Source: DAOUEX01 sp034430235
Lineage (GTDB): Bacteria; Chloroflexota; Anaerolineae; UBA2200
Assembly: GCA_964478075.1 (NCBI GenBank)
Contig: CAYZGO010000054.1
Coordinates: 1 to 11,748, forward strand
Direction: 5' to 3'
DNA length: 11,748 nt
Shown in pieces: positions 1 through 6,609 of the stretch (position 1 is its first letter; every line of letters starts with the position of its first letter). A model generated the notes under the pieces. It saw only the letters and a program-made list of their open reading frames with translations. It was not told the DNA's origin and ran no database searches. The translations under genes were made by a program, and so were the position numbers.

Positions 1-334
<334 letters not shown>

Positions 335-379
335 ACACACATGTGAGCGGCAATTGAGTTTGAGCATTCTGTTCAGTTC

Positions 380-405
380 TTAAGGTGCGAGTTTGGCGTC
401 CTTAA
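380..405 (+). other. Hairpin in the 23S-5S spacer
   Basis: TTAAGG (380-385) pairs with CCTTAA (400-405) around a 14-nt loop in the 86-nt spacer between 23S and 5S. It is probably part of the precursor structure recognised during rRNA processing. That role is inferred from position only; the pairing is seen directly. Confidence 0.4.
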
Positions 406-420
406 CAAGACGAAGACAGG

Positions 421-544
421 TTCTTCTGGTGATTCTAGCGGAGGGGAAACACCCTGTTCCATCCCGAACCAGGCAGTTAAGCCCTCCAGCGCCGATGGTA
501 CTTGGGGCGCAGGCCCCCGGGAGAGTAGGTCATTGCCAGGAGAA
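421..544 (+). rRNA. rrf: 5S ribosomal RNA
   Basis: The segment shows the typical bacterial 5S landmarks: TAGCGGAGGGGAAACACCC (435-453), CATCCCGAAC, AAGCCCTCCAGCGCCGATGG and GGGAGAGTAGG. The terminal helix I closes well: 419-429 pairs with 536-546, with CTGG/CCAG at its base. Ends are set from that helix and could be off by a few bases. It lies 86 nt behind 23S, the normal 16S-23S-5S operon order. Confidence 0.95.
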
Positions 545-582
545 CCTGTTTTCTTTTGTCACGCCGAGCTCATAAGAACCCA

Positions 583-625
583 CAGCAGGCCACTCAGAGA
601 CACCTTTGGGTGGCCTGCTGCCTTT
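583..625 (+). terminator. Intrinsic terminator of the rRNA operon
   Basis: CAGCAGGCCAC (583-593) and GTGGCCTGCTG (610-620) form a perfect 11-bp GC-rich stem with a 16-nt loop, followed by CCTTTTGG. The T tract is short (four T), but the position about 40 nt after 5S fits an rrn terminator. Confidence 0.8.
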
Positions 626-686
626 TGGTGGGGCCAACCCTCCCGCAGCTTCTGACCTGGCAACCTTCCGGAGGGTCTGCTTATGT

Positions 687-715
687 TTGCAGATGTCAGT
701 AGATTGTGTTACAAT
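687..715 (+). promoter_or_regulatory. Sigma-70-type promoter for tRNA-Gln
   Basis: The -35 box TTGCAG (687-692) and -10 box TACAAT (710-715) are separated by exactly 17 nt. Predicted transcription would start near 722, about 11 nt before the mature tRNA. There is an rRNA terminator upstream and a tRNA directly downstream, so a promoter is expected here. Confidence 0.7.
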
Positions 716-732
716 AACTTGTATCCATCTGT

Positions 733-803
733 TGGGGCGTGGTGTAGAGGTAGCACAGCGGACTTTGGATCCGTTAACGGAGGTTCGAACCCTCCCGCCC
801 CAG
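733..803 (+). tRNA. tRNA-Gln (anticodon TTG)
   Basis: The 71-nt cloverleaf folds completely. Acceptor TGGGGCG (733-739) pairs with CGCCCCA (796-802), with discriminator G803. The D stem is 742-745/753-756. The anticodon stem is 758-762/770-774 with loop CTTTGGA, giving anticodon TTG at 765-767. The variable loop is TAAC, and the T stem GGAGG/CCTCC (779-783/791-795) has loop TTCGAAC. CCA is not encoded. The weak first pair T-A is typical of bacterial tRNA-Gln. It decodes CAA, and CAG by wobble. Confidence 0.95.
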
Positions 804-822
804 CTCGTTCAGAGCATGGCTG

Positions 823-870
823 AGGTGCATCCCCGCTTTCCAACCCGGAGGGATGCATCTTGGTCTTTTT
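823..870 (+). terminator. Terminator-like hairpin between tRNA-Gln and glmU
   Basis: AGGTGCATCCC (823-833) pairs with GGGATGCATCT (850-860): 11 bp with one G-U pair and a 16-nt loop. It is followed by TGGTCTTTTT. This is a likely intrinsic terminator for the tRNA, though the T run starts 4 nt after the stem. The glmU ribosome binding site begins only 4 nt after the last T, so glmU must be expressed by readthrough or by an unrecognised promoter, and the hairpin could attenuate it. Confidence 0.55.
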
Positions 871-882
871 CTCAGGAGGATC

Positions 883-2259
883 ATGAACAAGCTAGCGGTG
901 GTGATACTGGCGGCCGGTCAGGGCACGCGCATGAGGTCCAAACTTCCGAAAGCGCTGCACACTATCGCCGGTCAGCCAATGATCCAGTACGTGCTCAATG
1001 CGGTGACAGGGTTCTGTGAAGGGAAAGCTGTGCTGGTCGTGGGATACGGTGCAGATCTAGTACGCCAGAAGCTGGGCGACGCCGTGAGCTACGTTCTTCA
1101 GGAGCAGCAGCTTGGGACCGGCCACGCTGTACTCCAGGCACGCGAGGAGCTGGAAGGCCATGCGTATACCGTCCTCGTGCTGTATGGCGACATGCCACTT
1201 CTCTCCTCAGCGACTCTGCGTTCCCTCATTCGTGCTCACGAAACCCATGCGGCACCTATTACTATGCTCACTTGTGTCCACGACGATGCAATGGGCTTCG
1301 GTCGTATTCTTCGTGACATAGAGGGGCATGTGCTTGCCATTGTCGAAGAAAGTCAGGCTACGCCCGAGCAGTTAGCAATCAAAGAGCTTAACTGCGGCAT
1401 CTATTGCTTCCACGCCGCCTGGCTCTGGGAGCATCTGACTCGCTTGCGACCCAGCCCCAAAGGCGAGTATTACCTGACCGACCTGGTCAGCATGGCTATC
1501 GCAGAGGGTCACCCGGTGGAAGCGATCGTTGTAGACGATCCATTGGAGACCCTGGGTATCAATGACCGGCTGCACCTGGCAAGGGCAGAAAGCGTGGTGC
1601 GGCAGCGCATTCGCGAGGAATTGATGCGCTCGGGGGTAACGATCATTGATCCTGCTTCGACTTACGTGGACGCTGCGGTGGATGTGGGCCAGGATTCGAC
1701 CATATATCCCAACACACATTTGCAGGGCAGTACCCACATTGGAGTGAATTGCCTGATTGGACCGAACACCATCATACGCAACTCAACCATCGGTGATAAG
1801 TGTCGCCTGGAGGCATCGGTGATCGAGGACACTGTCATCGAAGACGAGGTCTCGGTAGGCCCCTTCTCACATCTGCGCCAGGGTACACATCTGGCTGCAG
1901 GCGTGCACATTGGCAACTTTGGTGAAGTCAAGAACTCTTACCTCGGCCCCGGTGTGAAGGTGGGTCACTTCAGTTACGTTGGGGATGCTACGGTGGGCGC
2001 CAACGTCAACATTGGTGCCGGCACCGTCACCTGCAACTACGACGGTGTAAAGAAGCATCCCACCGTGATCGAAGAAGGAGCTTTCATTGGCAGCGACGCC
2101 ATGCTGGTAGCACCGGTCAGGATCGGGGCACGGGCACGGATCGGAGCCGGTGCCGTTGTCACACACGACGTTCCGCCTGACAGCACTGCCTATGGCGTGC
2201 CAGCTCGCGTGAAACAGAAAGACGAAGACGAGAAGAGTGAGCCCAGCGCAAGTTCGTAG
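883..2259 (+). CDS. glmU: Bifunctional GlmU: GlcNAc-1-P uridylyltransferase / GlcN-1-P acetyltransferase
   Basis: GlmU acetylates glucosamine-1-phosphate and then couples it to UTP, giving UDP-GlcNAc for peptidoglycan and surface glycans; it acts in the cytosol. The protein has 458 residues, the normal length. The N-terminal Rossmann-type uridylyltransferase domain (about 1-230) carries the signature LAAGQGTRMRSKLPK near residue 8, then QQLGTGHA and LYGDMPLL. The C-terminal half is a left-handed beta-helix of hexapeptide repeats (IGPNTII, IGNFGEV, IGAGTVTCNYDG) with the acetyltransferase GVKKH/IGSDAMLVAP segment. I chose ATG 883 because AGGAGGA sits at 874-880, 2 nt before it on the strict count. 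An upstream in-frame ATG at 853 lies inside the preceding hairpin and adds ten non-conserved residues. It follows tRNA-Gln, and no promoter of its own is evident. The tail after about residue 445 is charged and low complexity. Confidence 0.97.
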   Translation: MNKLAVVILAAGQGTRMRSKLPKALHTIAGQPMIQYVLNAVTGFCEGKAVLVVGYGADLVRQKLGDAVSYVLQEQQLGTGHAVLQAREELEGHAYTVLVLYGDMPLLSSATLRSLIRAHETHAAPITMLTCVHDDAMGFGRILRDIEGHVLAIVEESQATPEQLAIKELNCGIYCFHAAWLWEHLTRLRPSPKGEYYLTDLVSMAIAEGHPVEAIVVDDPLETLGINDRLHLARAESVVRQRIREELMRSGVTIIDPASTYVDAAVDVGQDSTIYPNTHLQGSTHIGVNCLIGPNTIIRNSTIGDKCRLEASVIEDTVIEDEVSVGPFSHLRQGTHLAAGVHIGNFGEVKNSYLGPGVKVGHFSYVGDATVGANVNIGAGTVTCNYDGVKKHPTVIEEGAFIGSDAMLVAPVRIGARARIGAGAVVTHDVPPDSTAYGVPARVKQKDEDEKSEPSASS

Positions 2260-2354
2260 TAGGCGCGCAAGTGCCCGATTGCGCACTGGCGTGCGCACTA
2301 CGAACAGGGGTGTACACTATAAGTTGCGTACCACAATAGAAGCAAGACAGCACA

Positions 2355-2388
2355 TCCGTGGATTCGTGTATTCGTGACCATATTCGTG
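2355..2388 (+). repeat. ATTCGTG short repeats upstream of cdd
   Basis: ATTCGTG occurs at 2362-2368, 2370-2376 and 2382-2388, preceded by the related TCCGTGG at 2355-2361. The unit sits in the non-coding gap between glmU and cdd (2260-2430). From memory, similar ATTCGTG strings are dispersed in intergenic DNA of several environmental bacterial phyla. The rest of this gap holds a weak hairpin (AGTGC/GCACT near 2270-2287) and no convincing promoter. Confidence 0.5.
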
Positions 2389-2430
2389 GACGGCAGGTCC
2401 CATAATCACATGCGCACAAAGGAGCAAGCC

Positions 2431-2823
2431 TTGGAAGATAAAGACCTGATTGCCCTGGCTTCTAAAGCACGCGACAAGGCGTATGCCCCCTATTCCCATT
2501 ACGCCGTGGGTGCCGCGCTTTTGACGGCGTCCGGCAAGGTGTATACGGGCTGCAACGTCGAGAATGCGTCTTACGGTCTTACTATATGCGGCGAGCGAAC
2601 GGCAGTGGGCAAAGCCGTTTGTGACGGAGAACGCGAGTTTGTCGCCATGGCCGTGGTCACGGAGAACGGTGGCACGCCTTGTGGTGCCTGTCGTCAGGTA
2701 CTTGCCGAGTTTGGGCCAGATATGCGTATCCTGGTCGCTGACGTTGCTGGCAATTGCCAGATTTACACCTTGCGCGACTTGCTCCTTGACTTCTTCGGGC
2801 CGTCCCAACTCCAGACCAGGTAG
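2431..2823 (+). CDS. cdd: Cytidine deaminase
   Basis: Cdd hydrolyses cytidine and deoxycytidine to uridine and deoxyuridine in pyrimidine salvage. It is a cytosolic zinc enzyme, usually a homotetramer in the roughly 130-residue form. Counted from the TTG at 2431 the protein has 130 residues. Zinc ligands are C53 in the ICGERTA motif and C84 and C87 in PCGACRQ; E55 is the proton shuttle. The substrate-binding CNVENASYG is at 41-49. I prefer TTG 2431 because an AAAGGAG ribosome binding site lies 6 nt before it (2418-2424), and the resulting start MEDKDLIALA aligns with family N termini. The alternative ATG codons at 2374 and 2410 run through repeat DNA or lack a good site. proS follows after 42 nt, so they may be co-transcribed. 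Confidence 0.93.
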   Translation: MEDKDLIALASKARDKAYAPYSHYAVGAALLTASGKVYTGCNVENASYGLTICGERTAVGKAVCDGEREFVAMAVVTENGGTPCGACRQVLAEFGPDMRILVADVAGNCQIYTLRDLLLDFFGPSQLQTR

Positions 2824-2865
2824 CAAGGTTTCCGGCATATTGATTCGTTTCTGAGGAGACAATGT

Positions 2866-4299
2866 ATGGTCCCAAAGATCACCCCTCCAAGCGTTGACTA
2901 TGCGCGCTGGTACACCGACATCGTACAGGCGGCAGAGCTGGCAGCCTATGCGCCGGTTAAGGGCTGTATGGTAATTCGTCCCTACGGTTATGCCTTGTGG
3001 GAGAACGTGCAACAAGCCCTGGATCAGCGCTTCAAGGCCACGGGGCACAAGAATGCCTATTTCCCACTATTCATTCCCGAGAGCTTTATGAAGAAAGAGG
3101 CTGAGCACGTTGAGGGTTTCTCGCCAGAACTGGCCGTCGTGACCCATGGTGGGGGCAAGCGATTAGAAGAGCCGTTGATTGTGCGTCCTACGTCAGAGAC
3201 AATCATCAATGCCATGTTCGCCCAGTGGATCCAATCCTACCGCGATTTGCCGCTGCTGATCAACCAGTGGTGCAACGTAGTGCGCTGGGAATTGCGCACT
3301 CGGCTGTTCTTGCGCACGACAGAGTTCCTGTGGCAAGAAGGACACACAGCCCACGCCAGTGCCGAAGAGGCCATGGCAGAGACGTATCGCATGCTGGACA
3401 TCTATCGTGATTTCGCTGAGAACGAAGCGGCCATTCCGGTCATTCCAGGTCGAAAGAGCGAGAGTGAAAAGTTCGCGGGTGCGGTGGAGAGTTACGCCAT
3501 TGAAGCGATGATGGGCAACAAGTGGGCTCTGCAAGCTGGCACTTCACATTTCTTGGGGCAGAACTTTGCCAAAGCTTTTGACATACAGTTCCTTAGCAAG
3601 GACAATCAGCTCGAGTACGTGTGGCAGACGAGTTGGGGCGTCAGTACGCGCATGATCGGGGCCATCGTCATGGTTCACGGCGATGATCAAGGACTCAGGT
3701 TGCCACCCAGGCTCGCTCCTATCCAGGTCGTCGTCGTACCTATCTGGAAAAATGACGAGGAGCGCGCCCAGGTGATGGCTGTAGTTGAAGGCATAATGAG
3801 CGAGCTGGGTCAGGATTTGCGCTGTCATCTCGATGATCGGCCTGAGGTCTCACCCGGTTTCAAGTTCAACGATTGGGAGATGCGCGGAGTACCGCTGCGT
3901 ATCGAGTTAGGGCCCAAGGATGTGCAGAAGAGTCACGCGGTCCTGGTACGACGTGACCTGCCGCGCAGACAGAACAAATCTACAGCATCCCTTGACACAT
4001 TGCTGCCAGAGGTTCGCAATCTGTTGGATGCTATACAGAGCAGCCTGTATACGCAGGCACTTCGCTTTCGTGAGGAGAATACCTTCCAGCCAGCCACGTA
4101 CGAGGAACTCCAAGAGGCTGTATCCAAGGGCTTTGCGCTGGCCTACTGGTGTGGCTCCGCCGACTGCGAGGCCACGATCAAGGAGGAAACAAAGGCCACG
4201 ATCCGCTGCATTCCGCTGCAGCAGGACGGAAAGCCGGGCCCCTGCGTATGCTGCTGCAAAGAAGCTCACGAGAAGGCTATCTTCGCCCGTGCTTTCTGA
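2866..4299 (+). CDS. proS: Prolyl-tRNA synthetase, archaeal/eukaryotic-type (ProS type 3)
   Basis: This class II synthetase charges tRNA-Pro with proline in the cytosol. At 477 residues, without the long insertion domain of the E. coli type, it is the short archaeal/eukaryote-like form found in some bacteria. Visible signatures include VRPTSETIINAMFAQW, the motif 2 region RWELRTRLFLRTTEFLWQEG, and the motif 3 region STRMIGAIVMVHGDDQGL, followed by LPPRLAPIQVVVVPIW at the start of the anticodon-binding domain. The C-terminal zinc-type module has CGSADCE, then a cysteine cluster CVCCCK, and the protein ends in FARAF, where most relatives end in an aromatic residue. Start ATG 2866 has GAGGAG 7 nt upstream. 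An overlapping ATG at 2862 is out of frame. It is probably in one unit with cdd. Confidence 0.96.
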   Translation: MVPKITPPSVDYARWYTDIVQAAELAAYAPVKGCMVIRPYGYALWENVQQALDQRFKATGHKNAYFPLFIPESFMKKEAEHVEGFSPELAVVTHGGGKRLEEPLIVRPTSETIINAMFAQWIQSYRDLPLLINQWCNVVRWELRTRLFLRTTEFLWQEGHTAHASAEEAMAETYRMLDIYRDFAENEAAIPVIPGRKSESEKFAGAVESYAIEAMMGNKWALQAGTSHFLGQNFAKAFDIQFLSKDNQLEYVWQTSWGVSTRMIGAIVMVHGDDQGLRLPPRLAPIQVVVVPIWKNDEERAQVMAVVEGIMSELGQDLRCHLDDRPEVSPGFKFNDWEMRGVPLRIELGPKDVQKSHAVLVRRDLPRRQNKSTASLDTLLPEVRNLLDAIQSSLYTQALRFREENTFQPATYEELQEAVSKGFALAYWCGSADCEATIKEETKATIRCIPLQQDGKPGPCVCCCKEAHEKAIFARAF

Positions 4300-4309
4300 A
4301 AGGCTTGTC

Positions 4310-4376
4310 ACCGCAGAGAACGCCGAGTTCGCAGAGACTTTATGGTTTTCTCTGCGTTCTCTGCGTGCTCCGCGGT
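4310..4376. repeat. Imperfect palindromic 'CGCAGAGA' repeat element
   Basis: Left arm 4310-4337 and right arm 4349-4376 are 28-nt inverted copies matching at 23 of 28 positions, around an 11-nt loop. The arms are themselves built of CGCAGAGA-like units. It fills nearly the whole gap between proS and the next gene. From memory this type of sequence is dispersed in many unrelated environmental genomes. It could also work as a terminator or 3' stabiliser of proS mRNA, but no T tract follows (AAAA instead). Confidence 0.75.
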
Positions 4377-4398
4377 AAAACTGCGTTAAGAGGTGCAT

Positions 4399-4707
4399 AT
4401 GCGAGACGAAGGGCTGAACGTCAAAATGCGTGAGGTGCGTGAGATGGCCGATGCCAAAGGCTTTTCCGCTGATTCGGCGCGCATTTGGGAGATGCTGGCT
4501 CTGATTCATACCGAGATATCGGAGGCGACCGATGCGTACAAGAAGGGCCAGCCGCTGGACAAAATCGGAGAAGAACTGATTGACGCTATTATCCGCATCC
4601 TGCACCTGCTCTCAGCGCTGGATCTCGATGCTGAGGAGCTGTTTGAGCACAAGATGAAGATCAACTGGTCACGCCCTTTCAAGTTCGGCACTGTGCGTGG
4701 TGGATGA
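4399..4707 (+). CDS. MazG-like nucleotide pyrophosphohydrolase
   Basis: This is a 102-residue all-alpha NTP-PPase-fold protein. Family members cleave (d)NTPs, often dCTP or damaged nucleotides, to monophosphate and pyrophosphate. The metal-binding signature ExxE(x16)ExxD is clear: E39 and E42 in HTEISEATD, then E59 and D62 in GEELIDAII. The late K-x-N-x-x-RP segment (KINWSRPF, about 87-94) is common in this branch. It is much shorter than tandem-domain MazG, so substrate cannot be told. Start ATG 4399 has AGAGG about 6 nt upstream; a GTG at 4393 overlaps that site and is less likely. The stop lies 1 nt before the trmI start, suggesting translational coupling. Confidence 0.85.
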   Translation: MRDEGLNVKMREVREMADAKGFSADSARIWEMLALIHTEISEATDAYKKGQPLDKIGEELIDAIIRILHLLSALDLDAEELFEHKMKINWSRPFKFGTVRGG

Positions 4708-4708
4708 G

Positions 4709-5632
4709 ATGACTGTCCTTGCTGAAGGCGATGTGGTACTGGTCATACTCAGCGACCGCAAGCGTTTCCTGATGCGCTTGCAGGCCGGCGACGTGCAACA
4801 CACGCACCGTGGGCTGATTCACCACGACGACCTGATCGGTCAGGTGCCGGGGAAAGCGCTGACCACGCATCTGGGCTGTTCTTTCGTGGTGCTGCGGCCC
4901 TCACTCCACGATGTCATTATGAGCATCAAGCGCATCTCGCAGATCGTCTATCCCAAAGAGATCGGCTATATCCTGCTAAAGTTGAACGTGGGGCCGGGAA
5001 GCCGTGTCGTGGAATGTGGCACTGGCAGCGGTGCACTGACCATAGCATTGGCCCACGCTGTGCGCCCCAGCGGGCGCGTGTATTCCTACGACCAGCGCGA
5101 GGATATGCTGCGTGTGGCCACCAGGAACCTGACCAATGCAGGCCTCCTAGATCAGGTGGAGCTGAAGGAGCGAGACATCGCTGAGGGCTTTGACGAGCGG
5201 GATGTGGACGCGCTCTTCCTAGACGTGCGCACGCCCTGGCTGTACCTGAAGCAAGCGTGGGAGGCTTTGGTCGAAGGGGGCTTCTTGGGTGCCATTGTGC
5301 CAACCACCAACCAGGTTTCGGAGCTGATCACCGGCCTGGATGAGTGTCGCTTCGGCGACATCGAAGTGTGTGAGATCCTGCTGCGTTCTTACAAGCCGGT
5401 TGCTGCACGCCTGCGCCCTGTGGATCGCATGGTCGCACACACCGGCTATCTGGTCTTCGCTCGCAGACTGGAGGAGCTGCCGCCACGCAGGAGCGGGGAG
5501 CTGCAAGATGAGACAACCGAGTCCGAGGACTCCCCGGGACCCGAGGATAGTGGCGCCGTTGAACGTTTGACACCTCACCTGCCAGGTGATATAATCGCAG
5601 GTGAAGGGGGTGAAATCGAATCGAATGGGTAA
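4709..5632 (+). CDS. trmI: tRNA (adenine-N1)-methyltransferase, TrmI family (m1A58)
   Basis: TrmI makes 1-methyladenosine at position 58 of the tRNA T loop using S-adenosylmethionine. Family members are tetramers and matter for growth at high temperature in thermophiles. From ATG 4709 the protein has 307 residues. An N-terminal small beta domain (HTHRGLIHHDDLIG, about 32-44) is followed by the Rossmann methyltransferase core: motif I VVECGTGSG near residue 100-108, the acidic motif YDQREDML, motif IV LFLDVRTPW near 170-177, and RMVAHTGYLVFARR near 240-253. A GTG at 4697 is in frame, but family members align from the ATG. The last 50 residues are an acidic, Gly/Pro-rich tail beyond the usual domain end, and their DNA carries a promoter for the next gene. 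The gene abuts the MazG-like gene. Confidence 0.93.
   Translation: MTVLAEGDVVLVILSDRKRFLMRLQAGDVQHTHRGLIHHDDLIGQVPGKALTTHLGCSFVVLRPSLHDVIMSIKRISQIVYPKEIGYILLKLNVGPGSRVVECGTGSGALTIALAHAVRPSGRVYSYDQREDMLRVATRNLTNAGLLDQVELKERDIAEGFDERDVDALFLDVRTPWLYLKQAWEALVEGGFLGAIVPTTNQVSELITGLDECRFGDIEVCEILLRSYKPVAARLRPVDRMVAHTGYLVFARRLEELPPRRSGELQDETTESEDSPGPEDSGAVERLTPHLPGDIIAGEGGEIESNG
5567..5595 (+). promoter_or_regulatory. Consensus sigma-70 promoter inside the 3' end of trmI
   Basis: The -35 hexamer TTGACA (5567-5572) and -10 hexamer TATAAT (5590-5595) are both perfect consensus with an ideal 17-nt spacer. Transcription would start around 5602, just before the DUF211 gene. All of it lies within the trmI reading frame, in the part encoding the non-conserved tail. 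Confidence 0.85.
5571..5603. promoter_or_regulatory. Candidate operator: CACCTG/CAGGTG half-sites over the promoter
   Basis: CACCTG (5576-5581) C CAGGTG (5583-5588) is a perfect 13-nt palindrome lying wholly in the promoter spacer. Further half-sites flank it: CACCT at 5571-5575 overlaps the -35 box, and CAGGTG recurs at 5598-5603 at the predicted start site. The arrangement suggests repressor binding, and no regulator is identified in the window. The sequence also codes for the TrmI tail, so chance is possible. Confidence 0.5.
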
Positions 5633-5921
5633 GATACGCAGAATCGTGTTGGACGTGCTCAAGCCCCATGATCCTTCCATCATCGAACTGGCTGGAGAGT
5701 TAAGCGACCTGTCAGGCGTAGAGGCCGTGAATATCAGCATCTACGAAATTGACCGGCGAGTTGAGAACGCCAAGATTACGATCGAAGGCCCTGATCTCAA
5801 CTATGACGAGATGCTCAAGATTATTGGTGATAACGGGGGCACGGTACACTCTATCGACGAGGTAGTAGCGGGCCGCGCGATCATAGATGACGCAGAGACT
5901 CTGCAAGACCCGCTGGGCTGA
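5625..5921 (+). CDS. DUF211 domain protein
   Basis: This small protein of 98 residues is recognised by the start MGKIRRIVLDVLKPHDPSI, the central GVEAVNISIYEIDRR and ENAKITIEG, and the end GGTVHSIDEVVAGR, all typical of DUF211. The family is best known in archaea; structures show a ferredoxin-like fold in ring assemblies with bound metal, and the role is unknown. ATG 5625 matches family N termini. GTG codons at 5601 and 5610 are in frame, and the GAAGGGGG stretch at 5603-5610 is rather far (14 nt) from the ATG, so start choice is not settled. The likely transcript begins at about 5602, leaving a leader of about 23 nt or almost none. The VIT-like gene follows after 66 nt, and the two are plausibly one unit. 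Confidence 0.88.
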   Translation: MGKIRRIVLDVLKPHDPSIIELAGELSDLSGVEAVNISIYEIDRRVENAKITIEGPDLNYDEMLKIIGDNGGTVHSIDEVVAGRAIIDDAETLQDPLG

Positions 5922-5930
5922 GGGGTCGGT

Positions 5931-5986
5931 GCCGGTTGCCGGTTGCCGGTTACCGGTCGCCAGTTTCCAGTTGCCGGTTGGCAGTA
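5931..5986. repeat. Eight tandem heptamers, consensus GCCGGTT
   Basis: Perfectly in register: GCCGGTT x3 (5931-5951), ACCGGTC, GCCAGTT, TCCAGTT, GCCGGTT, GGCAGTA (to 5986). The array fills the gap between the DUF211 stop and the VIT-like start and ends 1 nt before the ATG. Heptanucleotide tandem repeats (STRR type) are known from cyanobacteria and occur elsewhere. Copy-number change could alter spacing or the leader of the downstream gene. Confidence 0.9.
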
Positions 5987-5987
5987 A

Positions 5988-6587
5988 ATGACCCATCTTC
6001 GACGCGAACTGCAACGCTTGAGGGACTACGACGAAACGGCGGATATTGCCGAGATTGCTCGCCGCTACTTCGCCATGAACTCCTTTGACGGCATCCTGAC
6101 TATTCTGGGTGTGTTGGTGGGCAATTACCTGGCTGATGTGCGTATGCCTGCCATCATCGTCACCACTGGCATGGCCACGAGCGTCTCCATGGCAGTCTCC
6201 GGCTTATGGGGTGCATACCTCACCGAGTCGGCAGAACGCCAACGCAGCCTCGACGACCTTGAGGGTTACACGCTCACTGACCTGTCACAGACACGAATTG
6301 GACGCGCCTCACGTGCGGCCGCGGTCATCGCCGCAGCCGTGGACTGCATTTCCCCGCTTCTTGCCTCCGCGCTCGTGCTGACGCCATTCTTCCTGACCCA
6401 TCTCTGGGGCAACATCCTGTACAGTTATTACCTTGCGCTTGCTATTGCCATGATCGGCCTGTTCGGTCTAGGGGCGTTCTTAGGCAGGATATCCAAGCAA
6501 AACGTACTTATCGCTGGTCTTAAGATGATCATTGCCGGTGTGGTCTCGATCGTGATAAGTTTCCTGCTCGAGCGGGTTATGGAATAG
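5988..6587 (+). CDS. VIT/CCC1-like integral membrane protein (possible Fe/Mn transporter)
   Basis: The protein has 199 residues with about five hydrophobic helices: roughly 35-52, 55-78, 110-136, 142-165 and 172-194. The FDGILTILGVLVGNY start of helix 1 and the SMAVSGLWGAYLTESAERQ segment after helix 2 resemble the vacuolar iron transporter (VIT1/CCC1) family, whose members move Fe2+ or Mn2+ across membranes. The loop between helices 2 and 3 is short but acidic, where VIT1 has its metal-binding cytosolic domain. It most resembles archaeal short relatives. Start ATG 5988 directly follows a heptamer array and has no clear ribosome binding site. It lies behind the DUF211 gene and probably shares its promoter. 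Substrate is inferred from family only. Confidence 0.75.
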   Translation: MTHLRRELQRLRDYDETADIAEIARRYFAMNSFDGILTILGVLVGNYLADVRMPAIIVTTGMATSVSMAVSGLWGAYLTESAERQRSLDDLEGYTLTDLSQTRIGRASRAAAVIAAAVDCISPLLASALVLTPFFLTHLWGNILYSYYLALAIAMIGLFGLGAFLGRISKQNVLIAGLKMIIAGVVSIVISFLLERVME

Positions 6588-6609
6588 TGCCGGCGCGGAG
6601 GCTGAACGC

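Noticed and set aside
393..1019. Two plus-strand frames across 5S, the tRNA and the start of glmU
   Set aside because: They overlap established RNA genes, lack ribosome binding sites and have low-complexity, non-protein-like content.
2290..2325. Possible promoter TACACT or TATAAG upstream of cdd
   Set aside because: No acceptable -35 box at 16-18 nt, so not reported as a promoter.
2374..2430. Longer cytidine deaminase start at 2374 or 2410
   Set aside because: The upstream codons run through ATTCGTG repeats, and the TTG at 2431 has a properly spaced AAAGGAG site and matches family length.
2317..3048. Minus-strand frame of 243 codons across cdd and the start of proS
   Set aside because: Antisense shadow of two clearly recognised genes; no family resemblance and no ribosome binding site.
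5924..5986. CRISPR-like array in the DUF211-VIT gap
   Set aside because: Units are contiguous 7-mers without spacers; a simple tandem repeat. No cas genes are in the window.
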